Positions 1 to 9,638 are shown, counted from the stretch's first letter. The stretch: DNA of 64,000 nucleotides from Agaribacter marinus (GCF_030160655.1 NZ_BSOT01000005.1:1073546-1137545), one strand, 5' to 3'. Numbers and translations: made by a program. Notes: a model not told the origin generated them from the sequence alone.

Positions 1-526
1 ATCGATACTCCCAACCAGCTTCAAGAAAAAGGCCAACGCCATCATCATCTGCGACTTTAGTTTTTTGTAATGTTAATTCATAATTATAAAAATTAGCGCC
101 TAATTTACCATATAAACTATTACGCTTAGACAACGCGATATTCCCTTTAGCGGCAATAACAAACGCGCTGTAATCTAACTTATCAGCTTCGATATTCAGT
201 ATTTTGTCATTTTTCTTCGTGCATACCCATTCATCATCGGAATTTCTGTCACATTTCCAGTTATCCACATCGGTGAGACCCGAGAAGCCTAATTCAACTG
301 AATAGTTGTCCGCAAACTGATAGTTATAATAGATGTAAGCGCCGCCAATAACATTATCATCCGCATCACCTTTATTCTTATAGTCTGCGCCACCAGCAGA
401 TAGTTGAACGCCAACACTATGTGGCGAGTTTTTGTCTAATTTTGTTGAATCAGAAGCGGCGGTTGCCAAGCCCATAGGCAAACTTAGACCAAAAGCAAAT
501 ACGGTACAAATTGATAATTTTTTCAT
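1..526 (-). CDS. Outer-membrane beta-barrel (porin-like) protein, C-terminus cut by window start
   Basis: The reverse strand is open from an ATG at 526 to the window edge, giving about 175 residues without a stop. The first ~23 residues form a Sec signal peptide ending near GLATA. The rest alternates short polar and aromatic strands with glycine-rich turns (IYYNYQF, YSVELGFSGL, LFLEAGWEYR), as in small OmpA/OmpW-type barrels. One extracellular-looking loop carries two cysteines about 11 residues apart that could form a disulfide. An AGGAA-type ribosome-binding site precedes the ATG. The C-terminal strand is missing, so subfamily and ligand cannot be assigned. Confidence 0.7.
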   Translation of the reverse strand, partial: MKKLSICTVFAFGLSLPMGLATAASDSTKLDKNSPHSVGVQLSAGGADYKNKGDADDNVIGGAYIYYNYQFADNYSVELGFSGLTDVDNWKCDRNSDDEWVCTKKNDKILNIEADKLDYSAFVIAAKGNIALSKRNSLYGKLGANFYNYELTLQKTKVADDDGVGLFLEAGWEYR

Positions 527-668
527 GTTTTTTCCTGTTCATTGTTGATGAAAACAATTATCGAAAAAAACGGGCGCAAATACTGTTTAATAACTCATAG
601 GAAAGTGTTCAACAAAATGAAACATATTGTAAGTTTTAGTAAGGCGACGTAATTTTTTTATTCAACAT

Positions 669-1439
669 TTACATAATAGGCTTGGGTAGTTTTCGCCCAG
701 TGCGTAAAAAATGTGCCCAGTCCTCTCTCTTTCTCAGTTGGCTCGCTTTAACGGCCGACTCCACATCATAAGGCACTTTAATGAATTGCACGTTCCAAGC
801 ACTCGACGGTGAGCTGCTTTGCTTTTCAATTATCGCGTAAGCCGCACAGCTATTAAAATTTTCCATTGAATGAATAACGGGTGCGTCATCAGTATACGCC
901 TGTAAACCGACGCTACCGGGATTTACTACGATTTGACCTGAACTTAAACTAACTGCCCGCGAAATATGCGTATGGCCACAACAAATGACAGTGCTTTTTT
1001 GTCCCGCTAATAAGCCCAATATCTCTTCGTCTTGTCTAAGGATTGGCTGTCCCTCCTCAACATTTTCAAGCAAATAAATTTGATCACTAGTTGGCGAGCC
1101 ATGGCACAGGTAAACTTCATTAGTAAGTTGGTGATCAAATGGCAAGTGTTTTAGCCAATTTAACGCATCCTCATTTACATCATCCAAGATGAATTGAAGC
1201 GTTGGGTTGCACTCGATTTCTTTAATGCTGGATTCATAGATTTGACGGTCTTGGTTTCCCGATATCGTTATAAAGTCATGCTTCATCAAAAGATTATATG
1301 TTGCCTGTGGTGCAATGGGACCATATAAAATATCCCCCAAGTTTACCGAAACATCTACGCCTCGTTTACGAATGTCTTCAATGACGGCCGTCAGCGCAAA
1401 GACGTTGCTGTGAATATCAGATACTAATGCTATTTTCAT
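669..1439 (-). CDS. Metallophosphoesterase family protein
   Basis: This 256-residue protein carries the calcineurin-like metal-binding motifs in order: D8-x-H10 (SDIH), GD at 35-36, GNQD at 61-64 (the GNxD form of the YfcE-like branch), H113, and the C-terminal GHTH at 155-158. It is expected to be a cytoplasmic two-metal phosphodiesterase or phosphatase. Substrates vary widely in this family, so none is assigned. It starts at an ATG with AGGA about 10 nt upstream and stands alone, with the same-strand SIMPL gene ending... upstream of it across a 149-bp gap. The fold is certain; the substrate is unknown. Confidence 0.88.
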   Translation of the reverse strand: MKIALVSDIHSNVFALTAVIEDIRKRGVDVSVNLGDILYGPIAPQATYNLLMKHDFITISGNQDRQIYESSIKEIECNPTLQFILDDVNEDALNWLKHLPFDHQLTNEVYLCHGSPTSDQIYLLENVEEGQPILRQDEEILGLLAGQKSTVICCGHTHISRAVSLSSGQIVVNPGSVGLQAYTDDAPVIHSMENFNSCAAYAIIEKQSSSPSSAWNVQFIKVPYDVESAVKASQLRKREDWAHFLRTGRKLPKPIM

Positions 1440-1485
1440 TCGACATTTGTCCTTTGAAGTGTCATCAATCAGTTCCCAATGCCAA

Positions 1486-1517
1486 ATTACTCAATTTTTA
1501 GCAGAATTAAACGTAAA
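1486..1517. repeat. Copy 1 of a dispersed ~32-bp sequence
   Basis: The 32 bp here match 5579-5610 at 29 of 32 positions (core ACTCAA-N-TTTTAGCAGAATTA, then ACGT). It lies in the non-coding gap between the phosphoesterase and SIMPL genes. Flanks are unrelated. Origin unknown. Confidence 0.4.
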
Positions 1518-1588
1518 GTCATGTTTGGTTATTTGGTGTTGCCTATGGGCCTTTCCCATATTCACTATGGCTCAGTGAGCTGTAAATA

Positions 1589-2323
1589 TTAGTTAAACTC
1601 AAATACCTCTAGGTCAAACACCACACTAACTGACGCTGAGAACACGATGTTTTCCTGTAAATACTGGCCTTTACTACCTGATTCATCTAACTTCATACCA
1701 CTCACCGTTATCATCTCGGTTGCGCGATTGCGACCAAATCGACCCATATTATTGCTACTGTTTAGATTAATACTGTAAATATTCCCTAATTTTGCATCAA
1801 ACGCTTTGGCAAATGACTTGCCTTTTTCTTTGGCATTTTTGACAGCGAGGGCATTTACTTCATCTTTTAACGCGGTTTCTTTAGATGACTTCATATTAAT
1901 GTTCCCAATAGAGTTAATTTTTACGCTAAGCGCAAAATCCATTAAATCACTTAACCGGGTGATATCATTCAGGGTCACTTTTAACTCGCGGTTCGCTGAA
2001 TAACCGTCCACTTGACGCTTATTTCCTTTAGCGTAGGTGTACACTGGTTGAGTGGAGATGCTCGACGCTGATACATTGTCTTCATCAATATCAAATTTAT
2101 CTAGACCATCTAAAAATAAGTTCACGCGATCATCTACGTCTTTTTTGGCCGCTTGACTGCTATTTTGTTCACTGTGTAAAGAAAACGACACCACGGCAAT
2201 ATCAGGCTTGGCTTCAAGCTCTGCCGTGCCAACAACGGCAATGTGCCGATGATTAGGTAATGGTGAATTGGCAAAAGTCATTGCCGAAAACGAGAATAGA
2301 CTAAGCAATAGCAAATATTTCAT
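1589..2323 (-). CDS. SIMPL domain-containing periplasmic protein (DUF541 / YggE-like)
   Basis: This 244-residue protein begins with a signal peptide (MKYLLLLSLFSF...FANS) followed by a SIMPL domain. Typical features are the early V-x-G-x-A-E-x-x-x-x-P-D segment near residues 32-42, the ISTQPVYTY stretch near 90, and the repeated I-x-x-I strands. E. coli YggE, of this family, is linked to oxidative-stress tolerance, but the biochemical function of the family is not established. A TTG lies one codon upstream; the ATG at 2323 fits the AGGGA ribosome-binding site better. It sits alone between a same-strand phosphoesterase and a divergent S41 peptidase gene. Confidence 0.88.
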   Translation of the reverse strand: MKYLLLLSLFSFSAMTFANSPLPNHRHIAVVGTAELEAKPDIAVVSFSLHSEQNSSQAAKKDVDDRVNLFLDGLDKFDIDEDNVSASSISTQPVYTYAKGNKRQVDGYSANRELKVTLNDITRLSDLMDFALSVKINSIGNINMKSSKETALKDEVNALAVKNAKEKGKSFAKAFDAKLGNIYSINLNSSNNMGRFGRNRATEMITVSGMKLDESGSKGQYLQENIVFSASVSVVFDLEVFEFN

Positions 2324-2467
2324 CAAAAATTTTCCCTTTATTTTTAATTAATAGTATCTGGTTTTGGGGGCTGCAGTAATTAAATAACAATTATTAGCTA
2401 CTTTCTTACATTAAAAAGCCTTCAAATAAATAATAAGCTTCATATGTTAATTATAGTAGGTAATAAA

Positions 2468-4015
2468 ATGTTTCTTCCAAATATCAAAACATCAAAATTC
2501 ATGCTCTCGCTGACGGCACTCTTAGTATTCGGCTGTGGTGACAATAACAGTAAGGTGCCTAATCCAGAGCCTGTTGTCCCTCCCTCTGAGGAGAACTCTC
2601 CTGCTTCGCAGTTCCCCGAGGGTGTTTGGGTGCAGCTGGGTTTTGGACGTGCAATAAAGGTTACTGGTGACATCATCGATATTTATGACTACACGCGAGA
2701 AACCTGTTTGCTTGAAAGAAATACCACTCAAAGGGAACTTGCTAGCCTTTTAACAGTAGATTCAGTTGATGTTGATGGCTTTATCGCAACGGAAGATGCT
2801 GGAATACTCGCATTTTCTAAACGAGATTCGATGCCGCCAGCATGTCTGGATAACAGGCTAATCACTGAATACGAACCAGTATCTACACTTAACCACATCA
2901 TACATAACTTCAATGATTATTATCCATTTTTTGAGCTGCGTGGCATTCTAGATTGGGAAGAGCGCGTAAGCACCGCAAGAGCTCAGGTACATAGTCTGAC
3001 AACGGATGAAGAACTATTAACAATCCTTATTACACTGTTATCAGGCTTAAACGATGGGCACGTTACCATCACTGCGGGCGATGATTTCGAATATACACCC
3101 GCCAGCACGGATGGAACGTTTATCGATATTTTTGAACTTGGTTTTATTAATCAATCAGAGATTATCGACTTCAATGACTATTTGAGCTCGCAGTTTAAAA
3201 TAATGGGCGACATTCGTGATAGTTATTTCGACCCTGACAGTCTAAAAATGGCTGGCGGTGAAAGTCAGGACGTTTTCCAGTGGGCAACCATTGGAAATGG
3301 TGTCGTTGGATATTTAGAAGTTAATGGTATGGCAGGTATATCTCCGGGTATGACAGAAAATGATGTAACGGCCACTGAAGAGTTGATGGATAGCATTCTC
3401 ACAGACCTAGCACACACTGAGGCCTTGATTATAAACGTCATGTTTAATGGAGGGGGCGATTTAGCGGTTGCTGACGCTATTGCTAGTCGATTTTCTACAG
3501 AAAAGGTAATTGTAAGCGCCTATGAAGCGATTACTTATGATGATTCCCTAACACCACAACGCACCCCACGCATTCATCGTGAACTAGCACCGACAGAGCG
3601 TGTTTCGTATAGCCGACCCATTGCCACCATTTCAGGCCCAAATACATATAGTGCTGCTGAGCATTTCTTATTGTCAATGCGTGCACTGAAACATCCGGTA
3701 TGCTTTATTGGCGAACCATCAGACGGCATTCTATCAGCTATCCTAGATAAACAGCTTCCCACTGAAGACGTAAGCTTGGGCTTATCTAATATGATAATTT
3801 ATGATCATACAGGGCAGTCTTTTGAGGCAGTGGGTGTACCCGTTGACATTGAATCGACAACGTTTGAAGTGGTAGATTCAAACTCAGAAAGAAGCGGCGC
3901 TATTGATGCAGCGATGACGGCGCTTGGTTTTGGGTACCTTGTAAACCAAAGCGCACCGGCAGCCGATTGCGCATTTGTGGATGCCAGAACGCGACTTGAA
4001 TCAAGTGCGCCTTAA
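2468..4015 (+). CDS. S41-family (C-terminal processing peptidase-like) lipoprotein
   Basis: The protein has a lipoprotein signal peptide (lipobox VFGC about residue 24 from the ATG at 2468), a Ser/Pro/Glu-rich linker and an S41 peptidase core. The core includes VVGYLEVNGM, LIINVMFNGGGD and the nucleophile region GPNTYSAAEHF, where the serine is expected to be catalytic. No PDZ domain is obvious, as in the tricorn/IRBP-like S41 branch. An ATG at 2444 is also in frame, but the AGTAGG seven bases before 2468 and the better signal peptide favour 2468. It is probably anchored in the envelope; the substrate is unknown. It stands alone, 123 bp before the sigma-factor operon. Confidence 0.85.
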   Translation: MFLPNIKTSKFMLSLTALLVFGCGDNNSKVPNPEPVVPPSEENSPASQFPEGVWVQLGFGRAIKVTGDIIDIYDYTRETCLLERNTTQRELASLLTVDSVDVDGFIATEDAGILAFSKRDSMPPACLDNRLITEYEPVSTLNHIIHNFNDYYPFFELRGILDWEERVSTARAQVHSLTTDEELLTILITLLSGLNDGHVTITAGDDFEYTPASTDGTFIDIFELGFINQSEIIDFNDYLSSQFKIMGDIRDSYFDPDSLKMAGGESQDVFQWATIGNGVVGYLEVNGMAGISPGMTENDVTATEELMDSILTDLAHTEALIINVMFNGGGDLAVADAIASRFSTEKVIVSAYEAITYDDSLTPQRTPRIHRELAPTERVSYSRPIATISGPNTYSAAEHFLLSMRALKHPVCFIGEPSDGILSAILDKQLPTEDVSLGLSNMIIYDHTGQSFEAVGVPVDIESTTFEVVDSNSERSGAIDAAMTALGFGYLVNQSAPAADCAFVDARTRLESSAP

Positions 4016-4147
4016 ACGTCGCCGGCTCCATTTGATTCTTAGCAATATGCGCCAAAATCAAGGTCTTGTCGGATAAAAAGATAGAAAACTTGTAAGTTTT
4101 TGCTAACTACATTTACTAATCACCATAGATAATAAAATTTGGATAGC

Positions 4148-4702
4148 ATGGATGGTAAACTTTCAAGTAATGTTAAACATGGCTGGGCATCAAACATGGA
4201 AGTAAGCCCTTCATTCGAAGAAACGATTGCTCAGCACCATAAAATGCTAGAAAAAATCGCCGCCACATTTGAAGCAGATTCCAAATTACAACAAGACCTA
4301 TTGCAAGAAATATTACTGTCAGTATGGCAAGCTCTTGAAAGATTTAAAGGCGAATGTGCAGTAAAAACTTATGTGTACAGGGTTGCCTATAATCGAGCAC
4401 TAAACCATGTTGCTAAACAAAGCAGAATAGCGCTACATACTGAATTTGAGGATGACTATTCATGTTGGCAACCCGATCCAGAGCAACACACCAAAGGGCA
4501 GCAGCAATTACATCAACTACTCTTTGCCATCCGGCAACTACCGATCATGCAAAGGCAATTAGTCACGCTCAGCCTAGATGGCCTTAGCTACGATGATATC
4601 TCAGTTATTACCGGTTTGAGTAAGAACAACGTGGGAGTAAAGCTCAGCAGAGCAAAAAAAGCATTGAGAGATGTCTTGATACACAATTTTGGAGAAAAGT
4701 GA
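4148..4702 (+). CDS. ECF-type RNA polymerase sigma factor
   Basis: This is a short sigma-70 family protein with region 2 (DLLQEILLSVWQALERF, then TYVYRVAYNRALNH) and region 4 (LPIMQRQLVTLSLDGLSYDD followed by the helix-turn-helix TGLSKNNVGVKLSRAKKAL). Regions 1 and 3 are absent, which defines an ECF factor. In-frame starts are TTG 4139, ATG 4148 and ATG 4196. None has a strong ribosome-binding site, so the N-terminus is uncertain by ~16 residues. The stop overlaps the next gene's ATG by one base, so the two are translationally coupled, the usual arrangement for a sigma factor and its membrane regulator. Confidence 0.9.
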   Translation: MDGKLSSNVKHGWASNMEVSPSFEETIAQHHKMLEKIAATFEADSKLQQDLLQEILLSVWQALERFKGECAVKTYVYRVAYNRALNHVAKQSRIALHTEFEDDYSCWQPDPEQHTKGQQQLHQLLFAIRQLPIMQRQLVTLSLDGLSYDDISVITGLSKNNVGVKLSRAKKALRDVLIHNFGEK

Positions 4703-5364
4703 TGAGTAAAATAGAAAAATATGATCAATACGCTTGGTCAGAGTTAATGGCTGATTGGCGGCAAGATGAAAAACCAATAGGTATCAATCAAACTCAAGAA
4801 GAAAGGCTGGACACATTTGCTCAAGCAATGATAAGCAAAGTAAAAAGAGAGCGCGCACGTTCAAAAGTTAGTACCGCAGTAAATGTAATTATGGCAACAC
4901 TATCTGGTGCATATATAGCAAATGAAATACGTCTTGGACTACCCTCCCAATTTGATTATGCCTTGTATTCATTAATGCTCTTATTGATTGTAATTTTTAG
5001 TTTTTCTGTTACTTGGTACCAAGGCGCACACTGGAAAGCTCGCACTGAGTCCAGTGGTGACTATGCACAATTAATGCTAGACCAAAACATCAGCGCATCA
5101 AAAATTGCAAAAGCGACCACGTGGTTTGGTTACAGCATTTTGTTCATTTTTTATGGCGTCGTTTTATGGGCGTTTTTCCCAAGTATACTCGGCGGCACAC
5201 TAGTTACAGACCTAAGCAATATAGCTAAGCCGATACTCGGTAGTATAATACTTGGAAGTGTCACTCTTGCAGGACTAGCGACAATATATAGTGGTCAAAA
5301 ACAGCAACGTTCGCTTAAACAAAAAATTGAAAACCTGCGTAAGTTAGTGAAGGACTTTCAGTAG
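4702..5364 (+). CDS. Four-TM membrane protein coupled to the ECF sigma gene, putative anti-sigma factor
   Basis: About 220 residues: a ~65-residue soluble, charged N-terminus, two TM segments around residues 65-105, a short loop, two more TM segments around 140-195, and a basic C-terminal tail. It starts at ATG 4702, sharing one base with the sigma stop, behind GGAG at 4691-4694. I see no zinc-binding HxxxCxxC anti-sigma motif, so the anti-sigma role rests only on translational coupling and membrane topology. The family is not recognised. Confidence 0.6.
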   Translation: MSKIEKYDQYAWSELMADWRQDEKPIGINQTQEERLDTFAQAMISKVKRERARSKVSTAVNVIMATLSGAYIANEIRLGLPSQFDYALYSLMLLLIVIFSFSVTWYQGAHWKARTESSGDYAQLMLDQNISASKIAKATTWFGYSILFIFYGVVLWAFFPSILGGTLVTDLSNIAKPILGSIILGSVTLAGLATIYSGQKQQRSLKQKIENLRKLVKDFQ

Positions 5365-5578
5365 TACTATAATAATTTTGAGGCTGCTTAAGCTTGCTCC
5401 GCCATAGATGCAACTTATCTATCGACTCAACTGTTTATACGCAAACACCCTTTGCATACTACCTATGATAACTCTTGGGTATTTACTCTAATCACATGAT
5501 AAAACAAAGAACACATGCAGATTAGCTCGTGTCTGAAGAAATAAAAGTACGGCTGGGCGCAAGCGCTGGCAAGCAAAG

Positions 5579-5610
5579 ATTACTCAAGTTTTAGCAGAAT
5601 TACACGTCAA
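5579..5610. repeat. Copy 2 of the dispersed ~32-bp sequence
   Basis: Same orientation as the copy at 1486-1517, 29 of 32 identical. It lies 44 bp upstream of the RidA-like gene, in a 289-bp gap that otherwise shows no gene. Confidence 0.4.
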
Positions 5611-5653
5611 CTACTGGTAACATCCGGCGCAAAAATATTATTGGATATGAATA

Positions 5654-6007
5654 ATGGCATCAATCATTAGAAAAGAAACTAAACAACGCATGAGTCGCAT
5701 TGTTATACATCAAGGTACTGTCTATTTATGTGGGCAGGTTGCGGCGGATGCATCTAAAGGCATTGCTGAACAAACGCAAACAATGCTTGATAAAGTAGCG
5801 GCCTTATTACTTGAAGCAGGTAGCAACACAGAGCATATGTTGTCTGCCACTCTCTACATTAAAGACATGAAATATTTTGCCGAGATGAATGCCATTTGGG
5901 ATGCTTGGGTACCGGCGGGTCATGCGCCAGCAAGAGCGTGTGTTCAGGCATCTATGGCGAGACCTGAACTCTTGGTGGAAATATCAGTGGTAGCGGCGCA
6001 GATATAG
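5654..6007 (+). CDS. RidA family protein (enamine/imine deaminase-like)
   Basis: The 117-residue length and sequence fit the YjgF/YER057c/UK114 family. Seen are [10 protein letters not shown], the helical [13 protein letters not shown] segment, LYIKDM, and the C-terminal [18 protein letters not shown], whose arginine normally binds the carboxylate of the 2-aminoacrylate-type substrate. The family forms trimers with active sites at subunit interfaces and removes reactive enamines from PLP enzymes. The sequence differs from the canonical E. coli RidA close to the N-terminus, so it may belong to a Rid1-7 subgroup. It is a lone gene, convergent with the polyferredoxin gene 73 bp away. Confidence 0.88.
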   Translation: MASIIRKETKQRMSRIVIHQGTVYLCGQVAADASKGIAEQTQTMLDKVAALLLEAGSNTEHMLSATLYIKDMKYFAEMNAIWDAWVPAGHAPARACVQASMARPELLVEISVVAAQI

Positions 6008-6079
6008 TCGCAACTACTGATATTTCCGAAACACCATTTTTCAGAAACACAATGCTAGAGGCAGAAAACCAGCAAATAA

Positions 6080-7930
6080 TTAACTCACCAATGCTTTTTG
6101 TTCTTCTGCCGTCATGACTTGCACAATATTAACCGTTTCGTCTTTCTTCGATTGGTCTATCACAGCATCAACCGTGCCGTTTTCAAGTTTAAGTACGCCT
6201 CTTGGGCAAACAGAAGAACAAACGCCACAGCCAACACAGGACGAACGAACAATGTCTTCACCTCGCTGAGCGTAAGCTCTTACATCAATACCCATCTCGC
6301 AATAGGTTGAGCAGTTACCACAAGAAATACACTGACTTCCGTTAGTAGTAATGCGAAAACGAGATTTGAAACGTTGAATAAAACCGATGTAAGCCGCCAA
6401 AGGACAACCAAAACGACACCATACCCTATTCCCCATTTTAGGATAGAAACCTGTTCCTACGACGCCAGAGAATAATGCACCGATATAAAATCCGTAGGCA
6501 CTTCTTAAGGTGTATGTATCAATGCCAGCTAACGTTTTAACACCAGTAAAGTAGGTATACAAAATTGCACCTGTCATCACCACCGCAAATACTAATACGC
6601 CGTGAACAACGACACGTTCTATGCGCCACGCCTTCATTGATTTGTCTGATAACTGTCTGTATGGATCGCCTGCAGTTTCCGCTAAACCACCGCATCCGCA
6701 AACCCAAGAACAATACCAACGCTTACCGAAAAAGTAAGTAAACAGAGGCACACCGACAGCAAATAAGGTGATCCCCCATACTAGTATGAACATACCAATA
6801 CCACCGCTTGAACTTAAACTATCAAGGTTCCAGGCATCAAAAAAATCGTAGTCTAAGGGCCACATATTTTTTAAATCAGTAGAAGGCTGATTAAGCTTAA
6901 TCAAAATCTCAGGAATCAAAAATGCAAAGCTCGATTGAAAAAAGATGAGTGAAGCAGTGCGAGCGATGTGATAGTTGCTGTGGCGATATTTGATAAACAT
7001 ACGTACACCCATTACCACAATGGCAAGTGTATAGATGAAACCGTAAATAGACCAAGAGCCAGCACCGCTGCCATTTAACACTTTGAACATTGGGTCAACT
7101 AACGATACCCACTCAATAATGTATTCGGGGAAAAAGTATAAGGCAATGTATACCACTACCAAAAATACGGTGACAAGTATACCAATCAACCCGCCGTTAG
7201 TGGCTGAATTGGTAAATACATTGTTATTTTTGATACCCGCTGGCCCGGTGTACTTTTCAGGAATGATGTACATCAGTGCACCTAAAGTGCCTAACAAAAC
7301 CGACAATACAAAAAATAATCCGACGTTTTGTGCAACAACGCCTGAAGACGCGTTTTTGGTAATCGCATAAAGATATTGGCCTGCGTCATAATCGTAGATA
7401 CGCTTTCCATTAGTTACGTCACTTACATTGACGTTAATTTCAGCCGACTTCTCGTTGACGATTTGTTCGATTTCACTCAGTGGTTTACCCTGTGGTCCAG
7501 CTAACCAACCTGTATAATCAGATAGCTTTTTAGCTTTATAAATACCCGCGTCATTTTGCCCACTAAACACGGTATCCAGTATCGCTAGTTCGTAGTGCCC
7601 CAGACTTTCAACCTCTGACATGATCGCCTCAATGTCAGTAGCAGAAATCGTATATCGATCATTAAGCGTATTATTGTATTCACTAAACGTCGAACGAAGG
7701 GTCTCAATAAAAGTGACTTTGTTCGAGACGGTTGTGTCTATTAGGTCTGACAAGTGTGGTTGTATGAGCTGGCGATGTGAGTCGTTACCTACTGCATTGC
7801 TTAAGGCACTTTCAGTTAAGGTGAAATTATTTGTAAACAACATGCCCACAAAGACGACAAACCCCACTAAAAACAGTGATAAGCCTGATTTTTTAACGGG
7901 GGCTATCCAAGTCAAATGATTATTTTGCAT
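6080..7930 (-). CDS. NosR/NapH-like membrane 4Fe-4S polyferredoxin
   Basis: This 616-residue integral membrane protein has an N-terminal TM helix, a ~160-residue periplasmic domain, then several TM helices. Two cysteine clusters of the NapH/NosR type lie at the membrane edge (WYCSWVCGCGG and WCRFGCPLA). Two cytoplasmic 4Fe-4S motifs follow near the C-terminus (CISCGNCSTYC and CVGCGVCSSVCPRG). I do not see the covalent-FMN S/T-G-A-T motif of true NosR/RnfG in the periplasmic domain. It should pass electrons across or along the membrane. The start lies 11 bp inside the upstream flavoprotein gene, behind GGGAG, so the two are co-translated and probably one electron-transfer unit. Confidence 0.82.
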   Translation of the reverse strand: MQNNHLTWIAPVKKSGLSLFLVGFVVFVGMLFTNNFTLTESALSNAVGNDSHRQLIQPHLSDLIDTTVSNKVTFIETLRSTFSEYNNTLNDRYTISATDIEAIMSEVESLGHYELAILDTVFSGQNDAGIYKAKKLSDYTGWLAGPQGKPLSEIEQIVNEKSAEINVNVSDVTNGKRIYDYDAGQYLYAITKNASSGVVAQNVGLFFVLSVLLGTLGALMYIIPEKYTGPAGIKNNNVFTNSATNGGLIGILVTVFLVVVYIALYFFPEYIIEWVSLVDPMFKVLNGSGAGSWSIYGFIYTLAIVVMGVRMFIKYRHSNYHIARTASLIFFQSSFAFLIPEILIKLNQPSTDLKNMWPLDYDFFDAWNLDSLSSSGGIGMFILVWGITLFAVGVPLFTYFFGKRWYCSWVCGCGGLAETAGDPYRQLSDKSMKAWRIERVVVHGVLVFAVVMTGAILYTYFTGVKTLAGIDTYTLRSAYGFYIGALFSGVVGTGFYPKMGNRVWCRFGCPLAAYIGFIQRFKSRFRITTNGSQCISCGNCSTYCEMGIDVRAYAQRGEDIVRSSCVGCGVCSSVCPRGVLKLENGTVDAVIDQSKKDETVNIVQVMTAEEQKALVS

Positions 7931-9269
7931 GTGCTTGCTCCCTAGTAAAACGCTTGGTTAACCAATGCAACGGAGATAATGACAGTTGTGAGTCGGCGTG
8001 CTGTGCATTAAACGTGTTAATCACGTCTTGCTCGTATCGACGATAAAATTCTGGGTCAAAATTAGCATCTCGTAAGTGCTGTAAAACATATTTTAACGTA
8101 CAGTTATTTGCCAACCACTTTTCCCACACTTCATGACGCATACGAATACCGAATGTGTTGATACCTGTTACCACTTGCGTGTCAGTTTGATAGTTAATAC
8201 GTATACATAACGCTTGTTCTGGATGCTGCCAATAAAAGGATGAGATATTGTCTAAGGGTGCGTTAGCTACAAAGCCATATGTTTGGTATTCAATGTCAAA
8301 AAACTTAGCGGAATTAAACCAAATACCGCGGATATATTCAGTTTTATCACCCGCTATTGTCTTACCTAGCGCTTCACCTTGCATTTTACCGGTGTACCAC
8401 AACGGTTCGATTCTATTGCGGCCTTCTGGTACCTGTATTTCTGCGCAATCGCCTACTGCATAAACGTTAGGAATATTAGTCTCAAGATAATCATTAACTA
8501 AAATGCCTCGTCCTACGGCTACCTTGCTTTGAGAAACGACGTCAATATTTGGATGCACACCAGCCGATAAACCGACAAAATCACAAGCAATCTCGTCGCC
8601 TGATGTGGTAATAACAGATTTCGCTCGGCCATCTTCTCCTGCGATGATTTCACTTAACTCGGTTTCAAGACGAAATTTAACGCCATGCGATTCTGCATGC
8701 ATCTGAACTAACGTAGCTTCCTCCGCTGGCAGAATGTTTCCCCAAAAACGGTCTTCGCGAACAAGAAAAGTTACCTCTATTCCGCGAGACAATAGCATTT
8801 CGGCCATCTCAACACCGATAAGCCCCCCACCCACTAATACCGCATGTTTAGCATGCTGGCAGTTGTCTTCCATCAATTCGAGATCTTGATAGCTAAATAA
8901 GCCCTGTACACCAGGGAGATCTTGTCCCGGCCAACCAAACTTATTTGACTTTGAGCCTGTCGCTAATACTAAGTCAGCATATTCAATCTGTTCACTTGAC
9001 GACAAGGTAAGACGTTTAGCGTCGGTATCAATGTTAGACACAAAACCTTGTTTAAGATCTATTCTGTTTTTCTTCCAAAAATAATCTTCGTACGGCTTAG
9101 TATGCTCAAACTTCATGTGCCCCATAAATATGTACATTAAGGCCGTGCGGGAAAAATGGTGTTCAGTTTCTGAAGATATGATTAAAATCTCCATATCACT
9201 GCGTTTTCGGACATGACGGGCAACCGTAACGCCAGCCACTCCATTCCCAATGATTACAAGTTTGCTCAT
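7920..9269 (-). CDS. NAD(P)/FAD-dependent oxidoreductase (rubredoxin/ferredoxin-reductase-like)
   Basis: This 449-residue two-dinucleotide-binding flavoprotein has an FAD Rossmann motif at the N-terminus (IIGNGVAGVTVARHV), a second GGGLIGVEMAEMLL motif for NAD(P)H near residue 150, and VYAVGDCAEI near 280. No redox-active CxxC is visible, so it is the ferredoxin/rubredoxin-reductase or nitrite-reductase-like type, not a disulfide reductase. Its 3' end overlaps the polyferredoxin gene by 11 bp. I infer that it donates electrons from NAD(P)H to that membrane protein. Confidence 0.85.
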   Translation of the reverse strand: MSKLVIIGNGVAGVTVARHVRKRSDMEILIISSETEHHFSRTALMYIFMGHMKFEHTKPYEDYFWKKNRIDLKQGFVSNIDTDAKRLTLSSSEQIEYADLVLATGSKSNKFGWPGQDLPGVQGLFSYQDLELMEDNCQHAKHAVLVGGGLIGVEMAEMLLSRGIEVTFLVREDRFWGNILPAEEATLVQMHAESHGVKFRLETELSEIIAGEDGRAKSVITTSGDEIACDFVGLSAGVHPNIDVVSQSKVAVGRGILVNDYLETNIPNVYAVGDCAEIQVPEGRNRIEPLWYTGKMQGEALGKTIAGDKTEYIRGIWFNSAKFFDIEYQTYGFVANAPLDNISSFYWQHPEQALCIRINYQTDTQVVTGINTFGIRMRHEVWEKWLANNCTLKYVLQHLRDANFDPEFYRRYEQDVINTFNAQHADSQLSLSPLHWLTKRFTREQAHAK

Positions 9270-9638
9270 AACGCGTTGATTCCATTAATTTTGTTAGCTT
9301 GGTTTTATTAACATATAACGTTGTCTTAAAGAAAATAAGATTTCACATATGCATTGCATGCAGTCAAAGTACGATCACACGACTTAAAACGCAACGCATG
9401 GACAAAATTGTTATGAAATCGTTATGTTCAAATGACGTCAGCCACTAACGACGGACGTATACGCAGTTTATCTTCCTCAACGTTCTCTTGGTTTTCACGT
9501 AAATAATGATTGTGTAACTATCATGAAGAGCACAGAGTGCTTTAAGGGAATATCTATGTATGAAGAAACGCAGTAGGGATTTCAGCCAATAGGGTTTAAA
9601 CTGACAGCAGCTTAAATTGATCACATCTTAAACTATCG
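9270..9638. other. 369-bp intergenic region, no gene seen
   Basis: This gap must hold the promoter of the flavoprotein/polyferredoxin pair (reading leftward) and the 3' end region of the carbon-nitrogen hydrolase gene. The only structure I notice is an 8-bp palindrome TGACGTCA at 9433-9440 and an alternating TGCA-rich stretch near 9350-9361. No ORF above a handful of codons and no clear terminator is visible. Confidence 0.4.

Noticed and set aside
5529-5591. 20-codon GTG ORF before the RidA-like gene
   Set aside because: Too short, no recognisable product, and it overlaps the dispersed 32-bp sequence.
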